Source of the DNA: DASWUZ01 sp036401375 | GTDB taxonomy: Bacteria; Acidobacteriota; Terriglobia; Terriglobales; Acidobacteriaceae | Direction: 5' to 3' | DNA length: 64,000 bases | NCBI GenBank assembly: GCA_036401375.1 | Contig: DASWVB010000009.1 | Span: 78,987-142,986, forward strand | Shown here: positions 26,398-33,884 of the stretch, piece by piece | Layout: each line of letters starts with the position of its first letter | Position numbering within the stretch: position 1 is the stretch's first letter | Program-made: the position numbers and the translations under genes | The notes under the pieces: model-generated | Databases searched by the model: none | Seen by the model: only the letters and a program-made list of their open reading frames with translations | What the model was told of the DNA's origin: nothing

Positions 26398-26865
26398 ATG
26401 CCGTTCGTCTCCCGCGTCACCCTCCGAGTTCGCTATGCGGAGACCGATCAGATGGGAGTCGTCTACCACGCCAACTACTTCATCTGGTTTGAAATTGGCC
26501 GCGTCGAGCTGCTCCGCGAACTCGGCTTCAGCTACAAACAGATGGAGGAGGAAGATTGCCATCTCCCGGTCGTCGAAGCTGGTTGCCGCTATCGCGCTCC
26601 CGCTCTCTACGACCAGAGCCTAGTTGTAGAGACACGCATTGTGCTCCTGCGCAGTTCACTGGTGAAGTTCGCCTACCGCCTCACACGTCTCGACCACCCC
26701 GGAGCGAACCACCTGCTTGCTGAGGCGGAGACGACTCACCTGCTGGTCAACCGCGCGATGAAGAAGCGGCGGCTCCCTGCCAGGTATGAAGAAGCTCTCC
26801 GCGAAGCGGTTACCGAAACTCCCAGGACCCTGACTCGATCAGATCGCGCCGCTGTGGCATCCTAA
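26398..26865 (+). CDS. YbgC-like acyl-CoA thioesterase (hotdog fold)
   Basis: 155 residues. The 4-hydroxybenzoyl-CoA thioesterase signature is clear: VRYAETDQMGVVYHANYF with the catalytic-type Asp, then FEIGRVELLRELG. Such enzymes hydrolyse acyl-CoAs; YbgC proteins are often linked to envelope genes. A GGAG sits 2 nt before the ATG. It follows rseP by 49 bp and is probably in the same transcript. Confidence 0.9.
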   Translation: MPFVSRVTLRVRYAETDQMGVVYHANYFIWFEIGRVELLRELGFSYKQMEEEDCHLPVVEAGCRYRAPALYDQSLVVETRIVLLRSSLVKFAYRLTRLDHPGANHLLAEAETTHLLVNRAMKKRRLPARYEEALREAVTETPRTLTRSDRAAVAS

Positions 26866-26892
26866 TGCAGGACTCGTTGGAGGAAGTAAAGA

Positions 26893-27246
26893 ATGTCAGA
26901 GATAGCCTGCTCGCTGCGGACCAAGAACGGGTTAGCCGCAAAAATCTCCAGGGCTGCCCTTGTGACCGCCATCCTGCTCACCGCTGGCGCTGGCTGCGAG
27001 ACAGGCACAACTCACAAGACCAACCTCGGGCTCGACCTGTCGGACGTCACCACCACGCCGCCGCCAGCCGCGCATGCGGACCCAACCAACCCGCCTGCTG
27101 GCAAGGAGCCTGCGACCCAGCCGCCTGTACCCGGCTCCCCCACGGCAAGCAACGCCGACGGTACGCAGCCGCCCGACGACGCTCAGGCTCGCAACAGCTC
27201 AGTCAACCAGCACCCCGAAGCGCCCTCCGGCAAATACAAGCCCTGA
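26893..27246 (+). CDS. Small Pro-rich putative lipoprotein
   Basis: 117 residues. The N-terminus carries basic residues, a hydrophobic stretch (ALVTAILLTAGAGC) and a plausible lipobox at AGAGC, so the mature protein would be lipid-anchored at the cysteine. The rest is disordered and rich in Pro, Thr, Ala and Gln. A GGAGG Shine-Dalgarno lies 9 nt before the ATG. A longer overlapping frame (from 26865) has a basic, unnatural composition and is rejected. Function unknown. Confidence 0.6.
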   Translation: MSEIACSLRTKNGLAAKISRAALVTAILLTAGAGCETGTTHKTNLGLDLSDVTTTPPPAAHADPTNPPAGKEPATQPPVPGSPTASNADGTQPPDDAQARNSSVNQHPEAPSGKYKP

Positions 27247-27370
27247 ACCGGTGCTTACGTATGCAGGGCTGCGCAGGCGCAGAACTCCTGGCACGCATCT
27301 CTAGGCCATCTCCAGTGGACCCTGAGCCTGACCGGTTGCGCGTCTCTCCGCCGCAATGCGACCCTGACAC

Positions 27371-27640
27371 ATGCTCACCCGGCACGAAACCTTGAAGGGA
27401 CGAGGACGCCTCGTCTCCCGCCGCACCCTCAGCGAAGTGGAAGTAGCCTATCGCTTCGACATCACATACCGCACCTTAGAGGTTGCGGGCAGGCACGCTG
27501 CAGAGAGCAAATTTGAGGTGCGCGGGTCCGTCAAGGCAGTCGAAGGCGAGACCCTCTCGAACGAGCACTACGATCTGCACACCGCTCAGGCCATCTACCA
27601 CGTCTGGCGCGACCAGGAGCGCTGGCACATCGAGGCGTAA
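27371..27640 (+). CDS. Small hypothetical protein
   Basis: 89 residues, soluble, with alternating polar and hydrophobic residues (VEVAYRFDITYRTLEVAG, AIYHVWRDQERWHIEA) suggesting a small beta-rich domain. No signal peptide and no family recognised. It starts 124 bp after the putative lipoprotein gene and faces the convergent polyprenyl synthase gene. Confidence 0.5.
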   Translation: MLTRHETLKGRGRLVSRRTLSEVEVAYRFDITYRTLEVAGRHAAESKFEVRGSVKAVEGETLSNEHYDLHTAQAIYHVWRDQERWHIEA

Positions 27641-27699
27641 AGCTCGCGTCACAGCTGGGCTGCAGAGTGGGAGGCACCGGCAAAGGAGAGAACTGACCC

Positions 27700-28689
27700 C
27701 TACCGCTCCCGAGCCACCACAAAGTCGGGCACCCAGAGCAAAGCGCGCTTGAAGTCGGACTCCGCAAGCCCGGCAAGGGAAAGTCGCGCCGTCTCCGCGC
27801 AGACAAACGCCGCCGCCATCGCATATTCGATCGAGCGATTGCGTCGAAGCACCTCGAGGATCTGGCCATGCCCAACCCGCGCAAATCCGCGATCCTCGAG
27901 CACCGTCAAAATCGCCTCACGGTCCTTCGCGGAGCCGCTTTCGAGTGAGTGGATCACCGCCAGGGTGGCCTTGCCCTCCCGCAGATCGCTCGCCACCGGC
28001 TTGCCCAGCACCACCTCTGAGGCAGTCAGATCGAGCACGTCGTCCACGATCTGGAATGCCATGCCCAGGGTGCGCCCGTATTCGCCAAGCTGCTGCTCGA
28101 GCAGCGGAGTGGCCCCGGCAAGCACCGACCCCAGCCGCATCGAAGCCTCGAACAGGCACGCCGTCTTGCGGTAGATCAGGTCGTTATACTCCGCCTCGCC
28201 GATCGCTCTGCCTAGGGTCTCGATCTGCAGCAACTCGCCCTCAACCATCTGCTGGGTAAGGTTGATCAGCAGGTCGAGTATGCGGAAGTTCCGCTCCTCG
28301 AGGGCCACCCGGAAGGCCTGCATGTAAAGCCAGTCCCCCGCGAGCACGCACTTTGAATTACCCCACGTGGTGTTGGCAGACGGGCGGCCGCGTCGTATAT
28401 CCGCCCCATCGATAATGTCATCGTGCACCAGCGTAGCGGTGTGTATCATCTCGATCACTGCGCCGAGATGCACCATGCCTTCGCCGTCATAGCCCTGCGC
28501 CTTGGCAGCGAGCAGCAGCAGCGAAGGCCGGATGCGTTTGCCTCCACCCTCCCGCAGGTACTCCGCAATCTCCGTGATGGCGCCGACGCTCGACACCGAC
28601 TCGACGCCCAGCTCCCGCTCGATAGCACGCAGGTCGTCGCGAAGCAGGTCAAAGACCTCTTTCGCCGTCGCTATCGCCAGTGTGCTCAA
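27700..28689 (-). CDS. Polyprenyl diphosphate synthase (trans-type)
   Basis: 329 residues, the IspB/HepT-like length. Both Asp-rich motifs of trans-prenyltransferases are present: LVHDDIIDGADIRRG and FQIVDDVLDLTAS, with GGKRIRPSLLLLAA near the N-terminus. It extends farnesyl diphosphate with IPP to make the side chain of a respiratory quinone, probably menaquinone (inference). The start is TTG at 28689, with GGGAG 7 nt upstream. Product chain length cannot be read from sequence alone. Confidence 0.93.
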   Translation of the reverse strand: MSTLAIATAKEVFDLLRDDLRAIERELGVESVSSVGAITEIAEYLREGGGKRIRPSLLLLAAKAQGYDGEGMVHLGAVIEMIHTATLVHDDIIDGADIRRGRPSANTTWGNSKCVLAGDWLYMQAFRVALEERNFRILDLLINLTQQMVEGELLQIETLGRAIGEAEYNDLIYRKTACLFEASMRLGSVLAGATPLLEQQLGEYGRTLGMAFQIVDDVLDLTASEVVLGKPVASDLREGKATLAVIHSLESGSAKDREAILTVLEDRGFARVGHGQILEVLRRNRSIEYAMAAAFVCAETARLSLAGLAESDFKRALLWVPDFVVARER

Positions 28690-28757
28690 CCAGTCTCTCC
28701 CAGCGTGCCCGTCTCCCGAGCCACGGCCTGCCTCACGCGCTCTGCAAACCGGCCGCG

Positions 28758-29258
28758 TCAGTTGGAACGGTAGTTCGTGAACTGCACATCCACGCCGAGA
28801 TCGCGATTCTTCAGCAGCGCAATGGCCTCCTGTAGAGTATCGCGGTCTTTGCTGCTCACCCGCACCGAGTCGCCCTGAATCGATGCATTGGCCTTCATCT
28901 TCGATTCCTTAAGGATCTTGACCATCTCCTTCGCCTTCTCGATCGGTATGCCCTGGGTCAAGGTAATCTTCTGCCGCACACTGGAGTTGGACGCGGGCTC
29001 GAGCTTGCCAAAGGTAAGCGCCTTGAGCGAGATACCGCGCTTGACCAGCTTTTGCTGCAATATTTCAATCACCGCCTTGAGCTTGTACTCATCCGCCGAC
29101 GCGAGTTGAATGGTGTCCTCGCCCTCCAGCTTGATGTCCGACTTCGAGTCCTTCAGATCGAAGCGCGCACGGATCTCCTTCAACGCCTGATCGATCGCGT
29201 TCTTCGCCTCCTGTATGTCTACCTTGCTCACAATATCGAACGAGTTTTCGCCTGCCAT
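28758..29258 (-). CDS. yajQ: YajQ-family nucleotide-binding protein
   Basis: 166 residues, the normal length, with the family N-terminus SFDIVSKVDIQEAKNAIDQA and C-terminus KDRDTLQEAIALLKNRD. YajQ proteins have two RRM-like folds and some bind cyclic di-GMP. AGAGGGG precedes the ATG. It lies between tatD and the polyprenyl synthase, all on the minus strand. Confidence 0.95.
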   Translation of the reverse strand: MAGENSFDIVSKVDIQEAKNAIDQALKEIRARFDLKDSKSDIKLEGEDTIQLASADEYKLKAVIEILQQKLVKRGISLKALTFGKLEPASNSSVRQKITLTQGIPIEKAKEMVKILKESKMKANASIQGDSVRVSSKDRDTLQEAIALLKNRDLGVDVQFTNYRSN

Positions 29259-29425
29259 CTTCCCCTCTTCGTGGTGTGCCGCCTACTGACGGTCTGCATT
29301 CCTTTACCTGGTCCCTTGCATTTGACCTGCAACTACTCCTGGGGGACCAGCAATGCCTCTGCCTGTCGCACTCCACTAGACTATCCGAGCCGGTGCTTTG
29401 TTCCCAGTGCGGTTGTCTATCCGGT

Positions 29426-30271
29426 TCAGCCTGCCAAAGTAGTGGATGCCGGATTGTAATTCGACAGCCTGAAGAACCGGGTGAAGTTTTCTGTAGTCCG
29501 GGTGCCGATCTCTTCCGCATCGACCGCTCGAACCTCTGCAAGTTTAGCCGCCACCTCGCGCACCCAGGCCGGCTCGTTGCGCTTGCCCCGGTTCGGCACC
29601 GGAGCGAGGAACGGAGCGTCCGTCTCGACCAGTATGCGGTCGAGCGGCACCCGGGCGGCTACATCGCGAATGCTCTGCGACTTCGGATACGTGATGTTGC
29701 CCGCGAAAGAGATCAGAAATCCGCATTCGAGCGCGCGCCGCGCATGCTCCCACTCCCCGGTGAAGCAGTGCAGTATCCCGCCGAGCCCCGTCTTCCCCCA
29801 GCGCTGCTCTATCAGCGTTAGCGTGTAGTCCCAGGCGTCTGTCGAGCCCTCTGACGGCCGGCAATGAATGATGATCGGCCGCTTGCGCACCGCGGCAATC
29901 TCCATCTGCCGCTGAAACGCCGCACGCTGCACCTCCCGCGGTGAGTGGTCGTAGTAGTAGTCGAGACCGATCTCGCCCGCCGCGATTACCTCGGGTTCCT
30001 GCAGCAGGCCGTCCAGCTTGTCGTATGCGGCCTCGTCGGCCAGTCGCGCCTCATGGGGATGAATGCCCGCACTCGCCACAATCCGCGGAAAACCGGCGCG
30101 CCCCGCGTACTCGCGGCAGAGATCGAGGGCGCAGTGCATCGTCTCCGGCCCATCGCCGATGCCAATCGAGAGGATGGTGCGTACGCCCGCATCCCACGCG
30201 CGCATTAGCAGCGCATCGCGGTCCTCGTCGTAGCGTTCGCTGTCGAGATGAGCGTGCGAATCAATCAGCAG
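29426..30271 (-). CDS. tatD: TatD-family metal-dependent hydrolase, probable CTG start
   Basis: About 282 residues. TatD motifs: N-terminal LIDSHAHLD (metal ligands), ASAGIHPHEA, AAGEIGLDYYYD, IIHCRPSEG, GILHCFTG and VETDAPFLAP. The first ATG in the frame (30205) would lose the essential HxH. The frame runs back to a TAA at 30341-30343 with no ATG, GTG or TTG. A CTG at 30271, with GGAG 6 nt upstream (30278-30281), gives MLIDSHAHLD, exactly the usual N-terminus. I therefore call a CTG start. The gene follows metG on the same strand, with repeat cluster B between them. Confidence 0.85.
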   Translation of the reverse strand: MLIDSHAHLDSERYDEDRDALLMRAWDAGVRTILSIGIGDGPETMHCALDLCREYAGRAGFPRIVASAGIHPHEARLADEAAYDKLDGLLQEPEVIAAGEIGLDYYYDHSPREVQRAAFQRQMEIAAVRKRPIIIHCRPSEGSTDAWDYTLTLIEQRWGKTGLGGILHCFTGEWEHARRALECGFLISFAGNITYPKSQSIRDVAARVPLDRILVETDAPFLAPVPNRGKRNEPAWVREVAAKLAEVRAVDAEEIGTRTTENFTRFFRLSNYNPASTTLAG

Positions 30272-30277
30272 TGTGCT

Positions 30278-30281
30278 CTCC
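30278..30281 (-). promoter_or_regulatory. Shine-Dalgarno deciding the tatD start
   Basis: GGAG on the minus strand, spaced 6 nt from the CTG at 30271. It supports a CTG rather than the downstream ATG at 30205. Confidence 0.5.
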
Positions 30282-30345
30282 GTCCGGAGCGGCGGGGTAT
30301 AAAGCCTGTTGTAAAATTCCGCCGTCTTGATGCACAGTGATTAAG

Positions 30346-30410
30346 CCGGGTTCCCCACTCATCGCAACACTATCGCGATGAGTGGATTATGCCGGGTGCC
30401 CCATTCATCG
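30346..30410 (+). repeat. Palindromic repeat cluster B, outer unit and truncated head
   Basis: CCACTCATCGC (30355-30365) pairs perfectly with GCGATGAGTGG (30375-30385) around a 9-nt loop. The unit opens with CCGGGTTCCCC, a variant of the family core. It is followed by a 19-bp truncated head (30392-30410), then two full copies inside the 190-bp tandem duplication. It lies between metG and tatD, antisense to both. Confidence 0.8.
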
Positions 30411-30790
30411 CCGGGTGCCCCATTCATCGCGGCACTATCGCGATGAGTGGGTTATGCGAAGCATCCGCTCTTCAAAAACCTACGGCTACTTCAGTCGTGC
30501 GCCGATCTCGATGTCCTCGAGGAAGCCCGCCAACACCGGCCTGCCATGCTCTCCGAGCGAAGCAGCTACGATCATCCCGTTCGACTCAAGCCCACGCAGC
30601 CCGGGTGCCCCATTCATCGCAACACTATCGCGATGAGTGGGTTATGCGAAGCATCCGCTCTTCGAAAACTTACGGCTACTTCAGTCGTGCGCCTATTTCG
30701 ATGTCCTCAAGGAAGCCCGCCAACACCGGCTTGCCATGCTCTCCCAGCGAAGCAGCTACGATCATCCCGTTCGACTCAAGCCCGCGCAGC
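30411..30790. repeat. 190-bp tandem duplication spanning the metG 3' end
   Basis: Copy 1 (30411-30600) and copy 2 (30601-30790) align without gaps and differ at 10 of 190 positions. Each begins with CCGGGTGCCCCATTCATCGC and its hairpin (30419-30431/30439-30451 in copy 1) and ends inside metG coding sequence. Copy 2 contains the true metG stop and last codons; copy 1 is a displaced duplicate downstream. Confidence 0.95.
30486..30600 (-). pseudogene. Duplicated 3' fragment of metG
   Basis: 115 bp repeating the last 37 sense codons of metG plus the TAG stop, displaced 190 bp downstream. It has no start of its own. Of six differences from the genuine 3' end, five are synonymous and one is Lys to Arg (AAG/AGG). 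The fragment ends in third-position C/G codons (CTC, GAG, ATC) where the real gene has CTT, GAA and ATA. Confidence 0.85.
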
Positions 30791-33027
30791 TTGCGCGGAG
30801 CAAGATTAGCCACGATCACGACCTTGCGACCCAGCAGCGACTCCGGCGTGTAAGCTTCCGCAATCCCGGCAAGGATCTGGCGCCTCTCGTAGCCAAGGTC
30901 GACCTCCAGGCGCAGCAGTTTATCTGCCTTCGGAATGCGCTCAGCGACGACGATCTTCGCCACCCGCAATTCAACCTTGGCGAAGTCATCGATCGTGATC
31001 TGCGGCGGCGCAGCGGCGGCGGCGGCCGCAGCGCTGGCTACCGTCGCCGGCGCTGTACTCGCCGCCTGCGCCGCATCCATGCCCGCAGGCGGCACAAGCG
31101 GCTGAGCCCCTGCGTCGGGAGCGTCAACCGCACGTGCTGCCACAGGAGCAGTCAACCCAACGGGAGCGGCTGATGTCGCCGCAGCGATCGAGCTCCCAAC
31201 TGCCGGCGAAGGATCGCCTTGATCCGCGCCGATCGACTGCGATGCAGCTGCACCCTTGCGCACACCTAACACCGCATCCTCAAAGGCCACCAGGGCTGCG
31301 CTCTCGCTGGTCGACTCCGCAATCGCGACCGCGATGCCGTCGAGCACAGACCCGAGCTTCGAGCTGTGGGCGTGAGGAGCCTCGGTGTGAACATGCCCCT
31401 CCGGTCTACCGGCTGACGAAGCAGTGCCTGGCGTGTTGTTCTGATCTTCAATGTCCTGCATACGTTGGATCGCGTCCTTTTCTGCGCGAGGAAATACCGT
31501 TGAAAGTTCGCCGAGCCTGGTACCCGGCGGCAGCCATCCCCAGTGAACATTGGTCAGATCGGCGCCATGAATATCCCCCAGCCCCAGCTGCCTCCAGATG
31601 TTCGCCGCAGCCCCCGGCAGCACGGGGTAGACCAGAGCCGTGATCACCCGCAGCGACTCTGCACACGTGTAGAGGATCTCCCCCAGCTGCGCGCGGCTGG
31701 CAGCGTCTTCCTCGCTGCCAAGCTTTGCTCCGAGCTTCCAGGGAGCGCGTGCCGTGATGTAGCCATCCACCGTGGCCACAAACCCCCACAAAGCCTCGAG
31801 AGCACGCGAAAAATCGAGCGCCTCAAACCGCTTCCCGAACGCCGCGATCGCCGCCTCAGCGGCCACTACCACCGGGGCACCCGGGCCCACGCCGGTCACG
31901 CTACCGCCCGGCACAACGCCGCCGAAATACTTCGAGATCATCGCCAGCGTCCGGCTGACGAGGTTGCCGTAGCCATTCGCCAGGTCAGAGTTGTAACGCT
32001 GCACCAGCGCGTCGAACGAAAAACTGCCATCCTGCCCGAAGACGATCTCCCGCAGCAGGAAGTAGCGCAGCGCATCGGCCCCCAGCACCTCGATCACCGT
32101 CTCCGCGCGGACGATGTTTCCCCGCGACTTCGACATCTTGCTCTCTTCAAACAGCAGCCAGCCATTCGCCGCAACGCACTTCGGCAGCGGCAGCCCGGCG
32201 GCCATCAAAAACGCCGGCCAGTAGATGCAGTGAAAACGGCTGATCTCCTTGCCGATCAGGTGCAGATCGGCCGGCCAGTACCTTTGGAACTTAGCCTCGT
32301 CCTTCGCGTCATCGCTGCCATAGCCGATCGCGGTGATGTAGTTCGCCAGGGCATCGAGCCAGACATAGATGACGTGCTTCTCGTCGCCCGGAACAGGAAT
32401 GCCCCAATCGAAGCTCGTGCGCGAAATCGACAGGTCCTTCAGCCCGGACCGCACCACCGACAGCACCTCATTGCGCGTGCCCTCAGGCCGGATAAATCCG
32501 GGGTTGTCGTCATAATGCTGCAGCAGCCTGTCCCCAAACTCCGACAGCTTGAAAAAGTAGTTCTCCTCCGACACCGTCTCCGTGATGCGCCCGCAGTCGG
32601 GGCACGGCGCACCCGGCAGTGCATCCACATAGAGCTCATCAAACACGCAATACTGCCCCGTATAGGCGCCCTTGTAGATAAAACCGCGCTCCTGGAGCAC
32701 CGTGAAGAGCCGCTGCACGCCCCGCTTGTGCCGCTCGTCCGTGGTCCGTATGAAGTCGTCATAGCTCAGCTCCATACGGTCCCACAGCTCGCGAAACTGC
32801 GCCGAAACCTGGTCCGCAAACACCTTCGGAGACACGCCCGCCGCCCGCGCCGAGCGCTCGATCTTCTGCCCGTGCTCATCGGTGCCGGTGAGGAACCAGG
32901 TATCGAATCCCAGGGCCCGCTTGCGCCGCGCAATCGCATCGCACACGATTGTGGAGTAGGCGTGGCCCACGTGTGCGCGCGCATTCACGTAGTAGATGGG
33001 AGTGGTCAGATAGTAGCGTTCAGGCAT
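30676..33027 (-). CDS. metG: Methionyl-tRNA synthetase with fused C-terminal tRNA-binding domain
   Basis: 783 residues. Class I motifs: HVGHAYST (HIGH-like) and KMSKSRGN; the anticodon-binding helical domain follows. The zinc-binding region shows CPDC. Residues about 510-670 are an Ala/Ser/Pro-rich linker with a run of eight Ala. The C-terminus is a Trbp111-like OB-fold (DFAKVELRVAKIVVAERI to the end). Charges tRNA-Met in the cytosol. I prefer ATG 33027 (MPERYYLTTPIYYVN); ATG 33087 would add 20 residues. Its 3' end lies in the 190-bp tandem duplication. Confidence 0.95.
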   Translation of the reverse strand: MPERYYLTTPIYYVNARAHVGHAYSTIVCDAIARRKRALGFDTWFLTGTDEHGQKIERSARAAGVSPKVFADQVSAQFRELWDRMELSYDDFIRTTDERHKRGVQRLFTVLQERGFIYKGAYTGQYCVFDELYVDALPGAPCPDCGRITETVSEENYFFKLSEFGDRLLQHYDDNPGFIRPEGTRNEVLSVVRSGLKDLSISRTSFDWGIPVPGDEKHVIYVWLDALANYITAIGYGSDDAKDEAKFQRYWPADLHLIGKEISRFHCIYWPAFLMAAGLPLPKCVAANGWLLFEESKMSKSRGNIVRAETVIEVLGADALRYFLLREIVFGQDGSFSFDALVQRYNSDLANGYGNLVSRTLAMISKYFGGVVPGGSVTGVGPGAPVVVAAEAAIAAFGKRFEALDFSRALEALWGFVATVDGYITARAPWKLGAKLGSEEDAASRAQLGEILYTCAESLRVITALVYPVLPGAAANIWRQLGLGDIHGADLTNVHWGWLPPGTRLGELSTVFPRAEKDAIQRMQDIEDQNNTPGTASSAGRPEGHVHTEAPHAHSSKLGSVLDGIAVAIAESTSESAALVAFEDAVLGVRKGAAASQSIGADQGDPSPAVGSSIAAATSAAPVGLTAPVAARAVDAPDAGAQPLVPPAGMDAAQAASTAPATVASAAAAAAAAPPQITIDDFAKVELRVAKIVVAERIPKADKLLRLEVDLGYERRQILAGIAEAYTPESLLGRKVVIVANLAPRKLRGLESNGMIVAASLGEHGKPVLAGFLEDIEIGARLK

Positions 33028-33204
33028 GGGGGCTTCTGGTTGCGGCCCCATTGCGTCGAGGGGAAACGCGCGTGCGGCTGTGATCATTCAATCTTAGGGC
33101 TGCGATCAGAGCAGCGTCAACGCAAGCAGCCGGGCACGGTAGCCGAGGGTCTGGATCAAGCGCAGCTATACTCACACCGGCAGCCTGTTGAGGAGTCTCA
33201 AATA

Positions 33205-33723
33205 ATGTCTCGTGCCCGGTTGACGCGTTTGTTTCTCTGGCTCTCCGTAATTGGGTGGGGCATCGGACTGGGTGCGGCGATATATGACTTGCTGGTTCTG
33301 GGCACCGCCTGGGGCGCGGACCCGCCAGGCTCGCTCTCGCTCCTGCCCTACGGCGCCCGCTTCCCGATCGATCCCGGCAATTTCTTCCAGCCGCTGAGTG
33401 CGGTGATGGTGGTAGCGGTGCTCGGGGCCCTCATCAGCGGGTCGAAGACCAGTCGCAACTACCGCGTCTGGTTGTGGGCCCCGGTGATAGCCTTCGCGAT
33501 CATCTGGGTCTTTACTCCCACAGTCTTCTGGCCGATGATCGATCGACTCTGGGAGATTTCGCGCGGGCGGAGCGTCGTCACCAAAGCGGCAGCTATCGCG
33601 CTGGTGCGGCGATGGTTCGTATTTGACACGATGCGGATTGTCGCCATTGCCCTCGGGTTTCTGGCGTCGATCCGGGCGATCAGTGTGCCCTATCCCGGCG
33701 AGGTAGCTGGGAAAGGTCGATAA
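33205..33723 (+). CDS. Hypothetical integral membrane protein
   Basis: 172 residues with four hydrophobic segments (LFLWLSVIGWGIGLGAAIYDLL, FFQPLSAVMVVAVLGALISG, WLWAPVIAFAIIWVFTP and MRIVAIALGFLASIRAI), as in small DUF1772-like membrane proteins. AGGAG lies about 9 nt before the ATG. The open frame extends far upstream across the antisense of metG, but only this part has a ribosome site and sensible composition. Confidence 0.75.
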   Translation: MSRARLTRLFLWLSVIGWGIGLGAAIYDLLVLGTAWGADPPGSLSLLPYGARFPIDPGNFFQPLSAVMVVAVLGALISGSKTSRNYRVWLWAPVIAFAIIWVFTPTVFWPMIDRLWEISRGRSVVTKAAAIALVRRWFVFDTMRIVAIALGFLASIRAISVPYPGEVAGKGR

Positions 33724-33884
33724 AGTTCAATGTCTGCTCTCACCGCTTGAACAACGGGATCGGTTGCCGGCTGCTGAGTCGTCACGTGGGCAATTCCGCC
33801 CATAAAGAAAAGCCTGTCTGGTAAAATCATCAGTAGAATCAGGTGTTTCCGCGTAGGGATTGAAGGGCGCGGGCTCCCGCCCCG

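Noticed and set aside
26865..27395. 176-codon frame overlapping the putative lipoprotein
   Set aside because: Arg/His/Ala-rich without any domain; the 26893 frame has signal sequence, lipobox and GGAGG.
31543..33204. Long plus-strand frame opposite metG continuing into 33205-33723
   Set aside because: The part antisense to metG is Arg/His-rich and has no start site; only the last 172 codons, with their own Shine-Dalgarno, form a credible gene.
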